Assembly (NCBI RefSeq): GCF_030053115.1 | Contig: NZ_CP125619.1 | Span: forward strand, 4,537,501-4,601,500 | DNA from: Pseudomonas svalbardensis | GTDB lineage: Bacteria; Pseudomonadota; Gammaproteobacteria; Pseudomonadales; Pseudomonadaceae | Direction: 5' to 3' | Length of the DNA: 64,000 nt | Part shown: positions 63,548 to 64,000 of the stretch, one piece after another | Numbering within the stretch: the stretch's first letter is position 1 | Layout: each line of letters starts with the position of its first letter | Notes under the pieces: generated by a model | The model's database searches: none | Told to the model about the DNA's origin: nothing | The model's input: the letters and a program-made list of their open reading frames with translations, nothing else | Translations under genes and position numbers: made by a program

Positions 63548-64000
63548 ATGAGAAAACTGCGGTATCGCCCTCACCCACTGTTAGCCTACGCGACCCAACC
63601 AGTTTTTCTGGCGTTGGTCGTCAGCATTCCCTTTCTAATAATGGGAGTGCTATGGCGCGATGGCTTGCTCAGCGCAACCACTGTGGCAGCCGCCTTCGAT
63701 GGGACGGCTTTACTCTGCCTGGTTATGCCGGTGACATCAGCTTGGAGAGCTGCTGCAATGGAGCGAGAGTACCGTGGTTACCAACAAGTAATCGACGATG
63801 AGCTCTCTGCCCCCAATTTAGATGACAAGTGCCGCCAACAGCTTCTGGTCGAACGTTCAAAGCTGGACGACCAATTTCACTTCGTCCACGACCGGCAGGG
63901 GACGCTTCAAAAGGTGAAATTTATAGGAGCAGGGATGCGTTTAGCTTCCAGATATCTGCGTAAAGTCAATAAGTACATCAATCCTTTCCGGCTGTTCTAA
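63548..64000 (+). CDS. Hypothetical membrane protein, mobile-element cargo
   Basis: A 150-residue unknown protein ending exactly at the right edge. GGAGG lies at ideal distance from the ATG. Two membrane helices are predicted (PVFLALVVSIPFLIMGVLW and ATTVAAAFDGTALLCLVMPV), then a charged, helical cytoplasmic part (EREYRGYQQVIDDELSAPNLDDKCRQQLLVERSKLDD). It follows the recombinase operon on the same strand and may be the first cargo gene of the element. No function can be given; membrane proteins of this kind occur in phage-defence and toxin cassettes, which is only a possibility here. Confidence 0.75.
   Translation: MRKLRYRPHPLLAYATQPVFLALVVSIPFLIMGVLWRDGLLSATTVAAAFDGTALLCLVMPVTSAWRAAAMEREYRGYQQVIDDELSAPNLDDKCRQQLLVERSKLDDQFHFVHDRQGTLQKVKFIGAGMRLASRYLRKVNKYINPFRLF

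Overview
The window is a Pseudomonas chromosome segment, most likely of the P. fluorescens group. This rests on the gene order TetR / RgsA-type sRNA / tatD / pilZ / holB / tmk, the N-acetylglutaminylglutamine (NAGGN) osmolyte operon, a small divergent CsrA/Rsm protein, and many REP-type inverted repeats of the GAGCAGGCTCGCTCCCACA family. No rRNA, tRNA or CRISPR array was seen.

Layout. 1-12.2 kb: a thiolase running off the left edge, a two-domain polyphosphate:AMP phosphotransferase, the tRNA-modifying mnmC, the three-gene NAGGN operon, a YheU-like protein, a CsrA paralogue, a YnfA-like membrane protein, an SDR enzyme and a tiny DUF3309 protein. 12.2-20.3 kb: an LTA-synthase-like membrane sulfatase, a structured intergenic repeat, a START-domain protein, a YkgJ-like cysteine protein, a MocR-type regulator and a three-gene envelope operon (solute-binding protein, DUF4398 lipoprotein, OmpA-like lipoprotein). 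20.3-24.3 kb: etfBA divergent from the ETF-ubiquinone oxidoreductase. 24.4-26.5 kb: an AraC regulator and a zinc alcohol dehydrogenase.

26.5-31.8 kb holds a D-galactonate catabolic operon (dgoK-dgoA-dgoD-MFS-IclR). 42-48.4 kb holds araFGH, an SDR sugar dehydrogenase, an SMP-30 lactonase and a FadR-type GntR regulator. The promoter and leader of dgoK and of the SDR operon are homologous and share a 15-bp palindrome, so the two loci probably form one oxidative sugar pathway (sugar to lactone to aldonate to KDG-type intermediate) under shared control. Between them lie a T6SS-like PAAR / lipase / lipoprotein module whose PAAR gene has an in-frame stop (32.4-34.1 kb), housekeeping genes, and a GntR / ADP-ribosylglycohydrolase / NCS1 permease / PfkB kinase operon (37.5-41.7 kb).

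48.5-55.4 kb: a lipase, two conserved small proteins, moaA, a TetR regulator, the RgsA-like sRNA, then tatD-pilZ-holB. From about 55.43 kb to the right edge there is an AT-richer mobile element inserted inside the conserved DSTYAYQG coding motif of tmk, an essential gene. Its first gene, divergent from the tmk fragment, encodes a phage-type deoxynucleoside monophosphate kinase that could replace the lost thymidylate kinase. It is followed in one overlapping operon by three tyrosine-recombinase-like proteins and an HTH/coiled-coil protein, then by an unknown membrane protein. This element, which appears to break an essential gene and carry its functional substitute, is the most striking part of the window.
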